The notes under the pieces were generated by a model. That model did not search any database, was not told where the DNA came from, and saw only the letters and a list, made by a program, of their open reading frames with translations. DNA of 64,000 nt from contig NC_091012.1 of assembly GCF_041146395.1 (NCBI RefSeq), forward strand, positions 12,886,193 through 12,950,192, written 5' to 3'. Source of the stretch: Eulemur rufifrons (Eukaryota; Chordata; Mammalia; Primates; Lemuridae). This document shows positions 42,959 to 54,464 of the stretch, piece after piece. Both the position numbers and the translations under genes were made by a program. The first letter of the stretch is position 1, and each line of letters starts with the position of its first letter.

Positions 42959-44252
42959 TAAAGGTTGGTGCAAAAGTAATTGTGGTTTTAGCATTGTTGA
43001 AACTTTCTGTTTGATATTGGAATACATTCTTAAGTAAAGGTGGATACGTTATACATCATTTTAATGTGCATTTCTCACTTTTTGTGTTTTTGCTAATGAC
43101 TTATTACTCGTTGTTTATTTGATATTTACTTTATTTTTAGGTATTTATTTTTTCATATTTATTTTATGTTATGGAAATGATGTTAGACAAAAAGCAAATT
43201 TGAGTTCAATATGGGTCGTAAAACAGCAGAGACAATTGACAACATCAACAACTCATTTGTCCCAGAAACTGGTAATGAACTTACAGTGCAGTGGTGGTTC
43301 AAGAAATTTTGCAAAGGAGCTGAGAGCCCTGAAGATAAAGAGCGCAGTGTCTGGCCATCAGAAGTTGACAACAATCAATTGAGAGCAATCATCGAAGGTG
43401 ATCCTCTTACAACTACAGGAGAAGTTGCCAAAGACCTCAACGTGGACCATTATATGGTAGTTTTTGGCATTTGAAGCAAATTGGAAATGTGAAAAAGCTC
43501 AATAAGTGGGTGCTTCATGAGCTGACTGAAAATAAAAAATTGTCATTGTGACGTGTCGTCTTCTCTTGTTGTATGTAATAACAGCGAACCATTTCTCGAT
43601 CAGATTGTGATGTGAAATGAAAAGTGGATTTGATACAACAACTGGCTACAAACAGCTCAGTGGTTGGATTGAGAAGAAGCTCCAAAGCCCTTCCCAAAGC
43701 CAAACTTGCACCAAAACATGGTCATGGTCACTGTTTGGTGGTCTGCTGCCAGTCTGACCCACTGTAGCTCTCTGAATCCCAGTGAAACCATTACATCTGA
43801 GAAGTATGCTCAGCAAATTGATGAGAGGCACCAAAAACTGCAATGTCTGCAGCCAGCCCTGGTCAACAGAAAGGGCCCAATTCTTCTTCATGACAACACC
43901 CCACCACACATCGCACAAGCAACATTACAAAAGTTGAATGAATTGGGCTACGAAGTTTTGTCTCATCTGCCATATTCACCTAACTTATTGCCAATCGACT
44001 ACCACCACTTCAAGCATCTCAACAACTTTTTGCAGGGAAAATGCTCCCACAACCAGCAGGATGCAGAAAATACATTCCAAGAGTTTGTGGAATCCCAAAG
44101 CACAGCTTTTTACACTACAGGAAAAAACAAACTTATTCCTCATTGGCAAAATGTGTTGATTATAATGGTTACTATTTTGATTAATAAAGATGTGTTATAA
44201 TGACTTAAATTTCATGGTCCAAAACCGCAATTATTTTTGCACCAATCTAAGA
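42959..44252 (+). mobile_element. Hsmar1-type mariner transposon, full length, dead
   Basis: Both terminal inverted repeats are visible: AGGTTGGTGCAAAAGTAATT at the left, and AATTATTTTTGCACCAATCT at the right as its reverse complement. The length (about 1.29 kb) equals that of Hsmar1. The transposase reads in pieces: N-terminal frame 43211-43474 (VQWWFKKFCKGAE, RAIIEGDPLTTTGEV: helix-turn-helix region), then a frameshifted middle, then 43706-44200 (YAQQIDE, LHDNTPPHIAQATLQKLNEL). Of the catalytic DD34D triad, the second Asp (LHDN) and third Asp (PIDYH) remain. At the first site (about 43605) a stop precedes AAT GAA AAG TGG, so the Asp codon became Asn. It cannot encode an active enzyme. The same family gave rise to the transposase part of SETMAR in anthropoids; no SET domain is here. 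Confidence 0.95.
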
Positions 44253-45487
44253 AAAAGACTCGATCTAGTATATCAAAGAGCATGATGTCAACAGGGACCA
44301 GATGTTCAGAGACTATGCCCAACCAGATAAGGATGTAACCCTTTACTACCAGTCCTCCCCAGAGGACTGAAGGGCCATAAAAAGAGCAGGGCTTCACCAG
44401 CTAGGTGAGGCCATCTCTATAGACACCATCTTGCTGTCACTCGTGGCCAGCACCTGGCATTTTCTGCCAAAGGCATGCCTAAGTCAAGGACTCTGCCTTG
44501 AAAGATGTTGATGATCATGCAGATCAGCCCAAGATACTCTTCTTGTCCATGTTGCTCTCCTTGGACTGGTTCATTAACTCCTTTTCATGTTCTCTTTCTC
44601 TTGATATTAAATGCTACTTTGTTGGATATGAAAATTTTAATATATAACATTTATATATTGATTAAGTATACTACTATGTATGGTTTGCAATATCGACAGA
44701 CTTGTGAATTCGCTTGTATCTGTGTACCAATGGCTCTGACTACTGAGAGAGCCAGTTGTACTAAAGAGAATTTTCTGTTTGGAAACTCCATGTAGCTCAC
44801 GGCTTTCATGATTAAAATAGCATCAGTAAAAGTCTGGACCTGTGGAAAGACACAAACATACATGGAGCTGGTTATGTCTGAACTTGTGCCACTCAAGACA
44901 ATATGCTTTACCTATCTCATGCTTGGATGGTATGCCATTGTCAAGTGTCATAAAGGTGTAGAAACTATTAATCTCAACATCTGCACATATCCTAAGAAGA
45001 GAAATGTTAAGACATGACTGTTGCTGATAACAACAGACCACCCAATGAAGGCAACTGTTAGATCTCTGCTACATATCAATATCCAGGCTGCATGTGTTGT
45101 CCACCTCCTAATAATATTTAACTACTACTGAAATTTACTCCCTTATAGGCATTTTATACATATCGAGTAATTCAGTCTTCATGAAAACAATAAATATCAT
45201 AGGCTGAAAATGATATAAGTCAGTGAATTACACTTCTTTAGGTCTTGCTCAGATAACTAATTGAAATACTTTATCCTTAGAAGTTTGATATATTATCAAC
45301 TCAGGTGTGGTTATGCAAATCAAAAGACAAATAGTACACCTATACACAGAAACCAATTGTGTAAGACAGAAAAAAAAAAAACTTTCAAGAAAATATATGA
45401 AGTGGATTTTATCATTTTGTGTTTCCTACTTTTTATCTCTCTGCCTTCCCAGTCAACCAGAATTTCTAGTAAATGGTCAATTCCACC
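44253..45487. other. Nothing recognised
   Basis: No repeat family or exon supported. Two short overlapping plus frames near 44505-45017 show no motif. Confidence 0.35.
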
Positions 45488-46340
45488 ATGATTTCTCAGT
45501 TACTCTTCATAGGCTTTGCTAAAGGCTGGAAACTGAGGTTCTTGCACTCCATGCTATTCCTATGACGTACTTGGCAACCTGTTTGGGAATCTTTTCATCA
45601 TCATTGTCACCCCTGTCAACCAAAACCTTCACAGGCCCATGTATTTCTGAGGAATTTGTGCATTATGAATATGTGCTATATTTCTATCACTGCCTCCAAT
45701 GCCTGTGTTAACCCTATCACTGAAAACAGGGCCCTCTCAGTCGATAGGTGTACAACTCAGATCTTCTTGGACATTTGTTATGTGTATGTAGTTTCTTTTC
45801 CTCACCATCATGGCCCACAACCACTGTGTGGCCATCTGCCAGCCCCTCCATTACCCAGTCCTCATATACCACCACTTTTGTGTCTGAATAACACTGGCTT
45901 CCATACTCAGTGGTCTCTTCTATGCAGGCATGCACACTGTCAACACCTTCCAGTGGCCCTTCTGTGGTTCATCAATTCTCCTGTGATGTCCCTCCTCTGT
46001 TGAGGCTCTCTTGCTATGACCCCTTCAGCAATGTGCTCTTACTTATTGCCTCTGCCATAGGAGTTTGTGGTGCTGCTATATCTTAATACCCATGTTATAT
46101 ATTTGCACATTTTCGAATGTGCTCAAATTTCCAACCAGACAGTGAAGAAAGGCCTTTTCTCACCCATGCCTCTTATATACTCACAGTGTCTGTCTTCCTC
46201 AGTTCTCTCATGTGTATGTACCTACAGGCTTGGGTAACTTCTGAAACAATTCAGGATATAATTCTGTCTGTATTTTATACTATATAGCTTCTATTCTTGA
46301 ATCTTATTATAGTTGTGTGAGAAGAAGAATAGAAAGGCTG
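45488..46340 (+). pseudogene. Olfactory receptor pseudogene (class II, family 14-like)
   Basis: Olfactory receptors are seven-transmembrane odorant receptors encoded by one exon. A start-like ATG lies at 45488 (CACCATGATTTCTCAG). In shifting frames one sees LLFIGFAKG near the N-terminus, then HRPMY (end of loop 1), LCIMNMCYISIT (TM2), a decayed MAHNHCVAICQPLHYP at the DRY site (the Asp-Arg-Tyr became His-Asn-His-Cys-like), INSPVMSLLC, and ILSVFYTI (TM7), followed by a degraded NPxxY. At least four frame changes and several stops are needed. The SITA/VTVP-type TM2 and the N-terminal FxxMGF-like word point to family 14, but weakly. The antisense frame 45717-45935 is a shadow. Confidence 0.85.
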
Positions 46341-46784
46341 GCACTACATCTAAATTTTTCTGTACTCACCTTTTTAGTACTCACCTTTTCTGGTATTATA
46401 AGGATTTAGTCACACAATGTAAAAGCTTCTTCCCAGTGCAGCATACCATTCTTATGAGCACAGAGTACATGCTCAGTAGACATTGCATTATGCTGGTCTT
46501 CACTTTGGAAACTAAGTATCTGTGTGGTGATGTGTGTTGGGCATAAGTCACTCTGTATGCTGTGCTTGCTGTCTCTAGCTGAGTGCTACTAATAATGGAT
46601 CCAGGTTGAGCAACTTCAGCACTAAAACCGGACTTGACCCAGAAGCCAATTAATGTACCCCTTCCACACCAGCAGATCACATTTCTTAGAGTGAGGCCCA
46701 CAATACCACATGATTTCTATTCACATTGATGGTTCAGAGACAATTTTTAAGTAATTGCCTCTCATGCCAACCTTTCAATTAGGA
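46341..46784. other. Nothing recognised
   Basis: No supported feature between the receptor pseudogene and a MER5-like fragment. Confidence 0.35.
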
Positions 46785-46905
46785 TCACCTGCCTAGCTTG
46801 AAAGAAATACCATCACCTGTCTATTGGGCTGGGTGGGAACATCCATGTGGTTTTAATTGTGCCCCAAATAATTCTAATTTGATGCCAGGGTCAAGCTTTA
46901 GAAAT
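46785..46905 (+). mobile_element. MER5-like DNA transposon remnant
   Basis: ATTAGGATCACCTGCCTAGC and CCCCAAATAATTCTAATTTG are the characteristic words. Heavily decayed. Confidence 0.4.
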
Positions 46906-47308
46906 CCTGAATACATTCATGAGATTGAGTTTAGACCTTGTTCCAGAGAGAAATCACAGGGCCTGCTGTTTTGGGTTTGGTAGGGGCAGATCAGTGTGTT
47001 TCAGGTTCCCACTGCTGTAGCAGAAAGTCCTGGCACATGTGGCAGGGGAAGGTCACCAAGGGAAAGACAGGAGAATCTCACATTTTAGTATCCATGAGCA
47101 GACATCATACCTGACTGTTTCCTGTGACTAAGAACAAGTGAATGTTGCCTTTTCTGCATTTTGTCATCTTCCTGCTTGTGGATTCTGTGTAAACAGGTGA
47201 AGAGATTGTGCTGAATCCTTTCAGGGAATAGTCTCAAGATGTAATTCTAATTGTTCTACACAGTCTCACCTGAAAAGAAATTTCAGAGTAGGAGAAGGAG
47301 AAGGAGAA
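46906..47308. other. Probable 5' flank or 5'UTR of the KRAB gene
   Basis: No repeat recognised. The last 70 bases are purine-rich (GGAGAAGGAGAAGGAGAA) and lead into the ATG of the KRAB gene. The promoter and first non-coding exon were not identified. Confidence 0.35.
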
Positions 47309-47323
47309 ATGGCTGGTTTTCAG
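47309..47323 (+). CDS. KRAB zinc-finger gene, initiator exon (MAGFQ)
   Basis: ATG GCT GGT TTT CAG at 47309-47323 is followed at once by the strong donor GTAAGTG. The short peptide MAGFQ ahead of KRAB is typical of many KRAB-ZNF genes, and it joins in phase 0 to the KRAB-A exon at 48582. The purine-rich 5' side fits the usual leader of these genes. Found from the splice pattern; too short for frame-based detection. Confidence 0.7.
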
Positions 47324-48094
47324 GTAAGTGTGTCCCAGGTTAGGGACTGTGTCGACTGTTCCTCCTGGAATGTCATGCAGAACTTCAATTTTTAGAACTT
47401 GTAAACCTTTACTTCTTTACTTCTGATGTTTATGCCTAATGAGTTTTTTTCCACTACATTTTTTTTTCATTTCTTCTTATGATAGTCCAGGAACACTGGA
47501 AAATCCTTCCTCCCTAAAAACAAAAGTTTTTATCTGGATGATTTCATTAGCTGTGTGTGAAATAGTATTTGGAAAATGCAGAAAGAGGATAGCATTTATT
47601 GCATAGGATAACAAGAAAATTATGGAAAAATAAAAAATAGAAGACTTGCCCTGTATAATGCAAAAGTATTTACATACATTATTAAAGATTACAAAACCTG
47701 GGAAATATCTATAACTTGAACCTTGCATAAAACTGATGATTCTTCATGGTTACATATTGTTGGGCACTACCATCCCAGCAGTGATTTTTTTTAATCCTCT
47801 GTGCAATGGTGCCTAATGCCAATTTGTCCCACTACAGTTGATGTTAATTTCATTCACTTGGTTAAGGTGCTCTCTGACAGATTCATCCAATGTAAAGTTA
47901 ATTGTTTTTTCTTTATTCATAAGTGTCTTTTGGAGATTTACTGACTGATGCGCATGAACCATCAGATTTACACTGGAAGCTCCCCTTTCTTTTTATAGCT
48001 TGCTTTGAAAAATGAAGGCTCTTATCTTTGTCTTCTGGTCAGATGAAGTGAGATAAATTGAAAGTCTACCACTTACTGAGTGTTGACAAAATAC
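47324..48094. other. Intron; nothing recognised
   Basis: A/T-rich intron between the initiator exon and the KRAB-A exon; the open frame at 47477-47728 (minus) is a chance frame. Confidence 0.4.
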
Positions 48095-48235
48095 TTTCCT
48101 TAGGCCAGAAGCACTGGCTTCACTGGTTATATTATGTGAAATGCAGAGACTCAGACCCCACCCCAGATCTCCTGAATTAGAATCTGTATTTGAACAAGAT
48201 CTCCAGTTCATTATTACACACGTGAAAATTGGGTG
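48095..48235 (+). mobile_element. MER5-like DNA transposon remnant
   Basis: AGACCCCACCCCAGATCTCC, TGAATTAGAATCTGTATTTG and AACAAGATCTCCAGTTCATT follow the MER5 order. Confidence 0.5.
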
Positions 48236-49209
<974 letters not shown>

Positions 49210-49305
49210 GTCTTGCTGTCTCAAATCCAGAGCTGATCACATGTCTGGAGCAAAGGATAGAGCCCTGGATTATGAAGAAAAAGGAAACAACAGCTAAATA
49301 TACAG
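49210..49305 (+). CDS. KRAB-B box exon of a zinc-finger gene
   Basis: The exon is 96 nt, the classic KRAB-B exon size, from AACAG to GTAGGT. With the G left over from KRAB-A it reads GLAVSNPELITCLEQRIEPW followed by IMKKKETTAKYT; the core PELITCLEQ..EPW is conserved. KRAB-B strengthens KRAB-A repression. The frame is open and ends in phase 1, as expected before the zinc-finger exon. No C2H2 array (TGEKP linkers, C..C...H...H) was found on either strand downstream to 64000, so the gene is either cut by the window end or has lost its fingers. Confidence 0.9.
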
Positions 49306-49654
49306 GTAGGTGAGATTCAGTAAAGCAGATAACAAATGTTAAAAATCCAAAGCTCAAGGAGAAAGGCAGATATTAAAAAGTGGTTTGGAATGCTTGCTGT
49401 ATTGGAAATGTTTTTTGAGAAGCCTGTGTACGTTTCTCTTTCTCTTACACAAGGACATCTTCTGTCCCATGCTCTTAAACTCTCTAAGAACTGTACATTT
49501 GTAGTGACCTTCCTTAGAATTCAGTGAGAGCCAAACTTCTTGTCATGGCTTATAAGGGACTACATTATCTGTAAACACTTGTATTGTTTGGGGACATACG
49601 GGAATATCTGTACATATTTTGAGGACCTCTACATTAAAGCATCTTTTGACAGTA
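49306..49654. other. Downstream of KRAB-B; nothing recognised
   Basis: Short frames only; no repeat family supported. Confidence 0.4.
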
Positions 49655-50519
<865 letters not shown>

Positions 50520-51790
50520 GTATATATTTATTGTTCACATTGTAAGTATTGCTGCAGTATACACGGGGGTGCAGAATGTTCTTGAGATACTCATTTTACA
50601 TCTTTGGTTATACTCAGAAGTAGAATTGATGAATGATAAGGCAGTACTATTATTTACATTTTTAAACAAATCTCTGTGATGACACTACCAGTTTACAATC
50701 AATAACAGTGTACAGGGATTGCTTTTCTGCACACTTTGCCCGCACATATCATGTCTCTTCTTTTGGACATTAGCCATTTTAACAGTTGTGAGGTGATACC
50801 TTAAGATAATTTTGATTTGTGTTTGCTTGATGTTTTGGTGATGCTGAGTTATTCTTCATGTTACCTTCATAAAAGAATTTTATGTTTCCCATTTAAACCT
50901 TTATTTCATTTGGAGTTAGTTTTTGAATATCATGTAAGACAAAATAACCTACTTTTATTCATTTGTTGTGGGTATCCAATTTTACTACACCGAGCATTGA
51001 AGAGACCATACTTTCTGTACTGTGATTTGCTAGAGCCTTAGATAAAGTTTAGTTGACCTTATAAACTTCGGTTTATTTCTGAGCTCTCCATTCTGTTCCA
51101 TTGTTTTTTGTGATGGTTTTATTTGCATATTTTGTTTTTATTACTATCTCCTCGAAATATAGTTTGAAATCAGAAAGTGTGATGCCAGAACCTTTTCTTT
51201 TCTTTCTCAATATTATTCTGGCTCATCAAAGGTACATGAGATATCATACAAATGTTAGGATTTGTTTGTTAATACTGTGAGTAATGCCCCTGGAATTTTG
51301 ATAGGGAGTGCATTGAATGTATACATTGTTTTGGATAATATCTTTCTATTTACTCATGTCATCTTCAATTTATTTTACTAATATCTTATAGTACTCAGTG
51401 CAAATGTTTTTTTTTTTTTTTTACCACTTTGGTTAAATTTATTTCTTAGCAATCTATTTTCTTGATGTTATTGTAAATGAGAGTGTTTTCCTTTTTTTAT
51501 TGGATAGTTTATTAGTGTGTAGAAAAACAACTGATGTTTGAATGTAAATTTTATATCCTGCGACTTAACTGAGTGGTTTTATTACTTTATAAGTCTTTTC
51601 TTCCTGTCTTCTTTATGGTTTTTGATATATAAGATAATGCCATTTGCAAACAGTGTTATTTTTACTTTTTCCTGTCAAATTTGAGTGGATTCTTGTCATG
51701 TTCTTGCCTAGTTTTTCTGCTTAGGTCTTGTAGTAATATCATAAAATAGAAGCATTAAGAGTGGTTGCACATTTTCCTTATATTGGTATC
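50520..51790 (-). mobile_element. Old L1, ORF2 C-terminal half
   Basis: Antisense to ORF2: ATACTCATTTTACATCTTTG and AACAGTTGTGAGGTGATACC at the tail side, GATGCCAGAACCTTTTCTTT, TTGATAGGGAGTGCATTGAA and TATATCCTGCGACTTAACTG further in. Several stops in all frames. Confidence 0.7.
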
Positions 51791-51799
51791 TGTGCATGT

Positions 51800-52620
51800 G
51801 AAGGATTAAATACATTTTCCAGTTTTTATAAAGTGGTTTTGGAAGGTAAAGATGTTTCCTTTGTTTACTTGGTCTAAAGGTATGTCCACTGGGTTTTCAA
51901 AGAAGATTGCTGTGGCTAGGTCACAAGGCTGCCCCTTGCTCTGCAGTGGAGTCTGCATTTGGTGGGCCAGTTCTGAAGGGCTTGGGTGGTTTTCAATTCT
52001 CTGTTGTTTCTGGGTAAGCTGGTTGTCTTCAGGATTTTGATCGCTATGACACATACTAGGGTATGTTTGTGCAGTTGAGTCTGCATATGGTGGGGCTGAT
52101 ACCAGCTGTGTGGATGGGTGTGGCTCCCAATGAGTACCTTGGAAGTTTCCCTTCAGGTCACTGTGTGGATCTATGCACTGAAAGAACTGGCCATGGACAG
52201 TAGTTGAGACAGCTGTAGTGGAGTCACAGGTCTGCTTTTCAGATGACAGTAAGACCAAATTATTCAGATCTGCCTCCATGGCTACAGATAGGTGTGTCTC
52301 TCCCAAAGTCTCTGGATGAGCAGCACCACTGCAACTTTGTCACAGGGAACAGTTAGAGACTGTGTGTATCCAAGTTGGTTGACCCATGATGTAGTCTGTA
52401 GTCAGGACAACGGGTCCTTAATTTTGTCACCTGAATGAGAGCCTGAATATTCAAAATGACCCTCCAAGATCTGTGGTTCCACTAGGGTTTAATGACCTTC
52501 TATTTAAGTCCCCAAATTCAGACAAATGTAATTTTCCATGGATGGCCACCAAAGTTTTATTGTTGTTTGGAAAACACAAGTGGATCCTTCCCCTCCCACC
52601 ATATTGCTGAGTTTAGTCTC
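51800..52620 (-). repeat. Unassigned, possibly old L1 5' region
   Basis: A minus-strand frame of 166 codons (52306-51806) covers it, rich in Gln, Ser, Pro and Thr, with two near-copies of one phrase (APPYADSTAQ and AHQMQTPLQ; CATATGGTGGGGCTGA and CATTTGGTGGGCCAGT in DNA). It sits between two minus-oriented old L1 pieces and resembles the style of L1 5'UTRs, where such internal repeats occur. Not recognised as a gene. Confidence 0.3.
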
Positions 52621-53130
52621 CTTATATATTTTTAATTTCTGATCTGTTCTATTTCATTTTTTTTATAATTTTAGAATCATAGTTTCCGAATAACATGATA
52701 GCATTTCAATTTCTCTACATTCTCACCATATGTATGTATGTATGTATTTGTATATGTATTTATGTATTTAAAAGTTCTCAATGTAATGGATGTGAGGTGA
52801 TATCTCATTGTGACTTTGCTTTGCATTTTTCAAAAGATTAACAATTTTCAGGATCCTTTCAATTCTGTTTGTCCATTTGTATTTCTTTGCAGAAATGCCA
52901 CATCAATCCACTGTCCATTTTTCAATCAAGCTATCCACTTTTTGCTGTTGAATTTTAGTCATTGTTTATGTATTCATGATATTAATTCCTATCCAATATA
53001 TGATTTGCATCTATTTTTACGTATTTTGTGGGAGGCATTTTTACTCCACTGATTCTTTTCTTTGTGTAGAAATTTTGAAGTTTGATTCAATCCCATTTTT
53101 CTTTTCTTAATTTTTATTGCTTATGCATTT

Positions 53131-53460
53131 TTTTTTTTTTGAGACAGAGTCTCACTCTGTTGCCCAGGCTAGAGTGAGTGCCGTGGCGTCAGCCTAGCTC
53201 ACAGCAACCTCAAATTCCTGAGCTCAAGCGATCCTCCTGTCTCAGCCTCCCGAGTAGCTGGGACTACAGGCATGCACCACCATGCCCGGATAATTTTTTC
53301 TATATATATTTTTAGCTGTCCATATAATTTCTTTCTATTTTTAGTAGAGATGGGGTCTCGCTCTTGCTCAGGCTGGTCTCGAACTCCTGAGCTCAAACAA
53401 TCCGCCCACCTCGGCCTCCCAGAGTGCTAGGATTACAGGCGCGAGCCACCGCGCCCGGCC
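53131..53460 (-). mobile_element. Strepsirrhine-type Alu SINE
   Basis: Young-looking dimer, minus orientation, T-run first, GAGACAGAGTCTCACTCTGT, then the extra block TATATATATTTTTAGCTGTC and CATATAATTTCTTTC between the monomers, ending GCGAGCCACCGCGCCCGGCC. Inserted in the old L1. Confidence 0.95.
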
Positions 53461-53562
53461 TGCTTATGCATTTGATGTTACATCTACTAAAACACTGCCA
53501 GGACCAATATCATGATCTTTCCCTTTTATTTTCTTCTAAGAGTTTTATACATGTATTTCTTT

Positions 53563-53962
53563 TTTTTTTTATTTCAGCTTATTATAGGAGTACAAAATTT
53601 TAGGTTATGTATATTACCCATGCTCCCCCTCTCCCCCGAGTCAGAGCTTCAAACGTGTCCATTCCCTAGACAGTGCGCATCGCACTCATTATGTGTGTAA
53701 CAACCATCCCCTCCCCCACCCACATCTGCCCGACACCCGATCAATGTTATTCCCAAATGTGCTCTTAGGTGATGATCAGTGAAATCGATTTAATGGTGAG
53801 TACATTTGGTACTTATTTTTCCATTCTTGGGATACTTCACTTAGTAGAATGGTTTCCAACTCAAGTGCCCATCAATACATGAGTGGATTAATAAAATGTG
53901 ATATATATATATATATACCATGAAATACTACTCAGCTATAGTAAACAATGGTGATATAGCAT
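53563..53962 (-). mobile_element. L1 3' end with inverted 5' tip
   Basis: Minus-oriented strepsirrhine 3'UTR from the T-run at 53559-53568 to TTTCCAACTC at 53863, then a switch to plus orientation: GTGCCCATCAATACATGAGT, (TA)n and AATACTACTCAGCTATAGTA (53864-53962). An inverted 5' part is the mark of twin priming during L1 insertion. About 20 bases of L1 are missing at the junction. Inserted in the old L1. Confidence 0.85.
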
Positions 53963-54017
53963 GTTGTTTTTATTCCTGAAGATTTGTTTTCAAATCAAGA
54001 AGTTAAATGTCTCTCTC

Positions 54018-54115
54018 TTTTTTTTATTTCATCTTATTATTATGGGGGATACAGAATTGCAGGTTACATACATTGCCCATGTATCGCCTTTCCCCCCAAG
54101 TCAAAGTCTGGCTAT
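54018..54115 (-). mobile_element. L1 3' end, very short
   Basis: T-run, TTTCATCTTATTATTATGGG, CAGGTTACATACATTGCCCA and AAGTCAAAGTC: only the last 100 bases of the L1 3'UTR. Inserted in the old L1. Confidence 0.8.
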
Positions 54116-54159
54116 TTATTGTTCCAGTACATTTTAGAATTTATTTTATTTTATTTGAA

Positions 54160-54464
54160 ATTTTTTTTTTCAGCTTATTATGGGGGTACAAAAGTTTAGG
54201 TTATATATATTGCCCATGCCCCCTACCCCACCCCGAGTCAGAGATTCAAGCATGTCCATTCCCCAGATAATGCCCATCACACTCATTATGTAGGTATACA
54301 CCATCCCCTCCCCCCACCCCCCACATCTGCACGACATCCAATCAATGTTATTCACGAATGTGCTCTTAGGTGATGATCAGTGAAACCAATTTGATGGTGA
54401 GTACATTTGGTGCTTATTTTTCCATTCTTGGGATATTTCACTTAGTAGAATGGGTTCCAACTCT
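54160..54464 (-). mobile_element. L1 3' end (strepsirrhine type)
   Basis: Starts at a T-run, TCAGCTTATTATGGGGGTAC, then all 3'UTR blocks to TGATGATCAGTGAAACCAAT and ends at TAGAATGGGTTCCAACTC. The third young L1 end within 1 kb, in the same orientation, inserted in the same old L1. Confidence 0.92.

Noticed and set aside
45717..45935. Minus-strand frame in the olfactory receptor region
   Set aside because: Shadow of the receptor pseudogene, which has clear receptor words on the plus strand.
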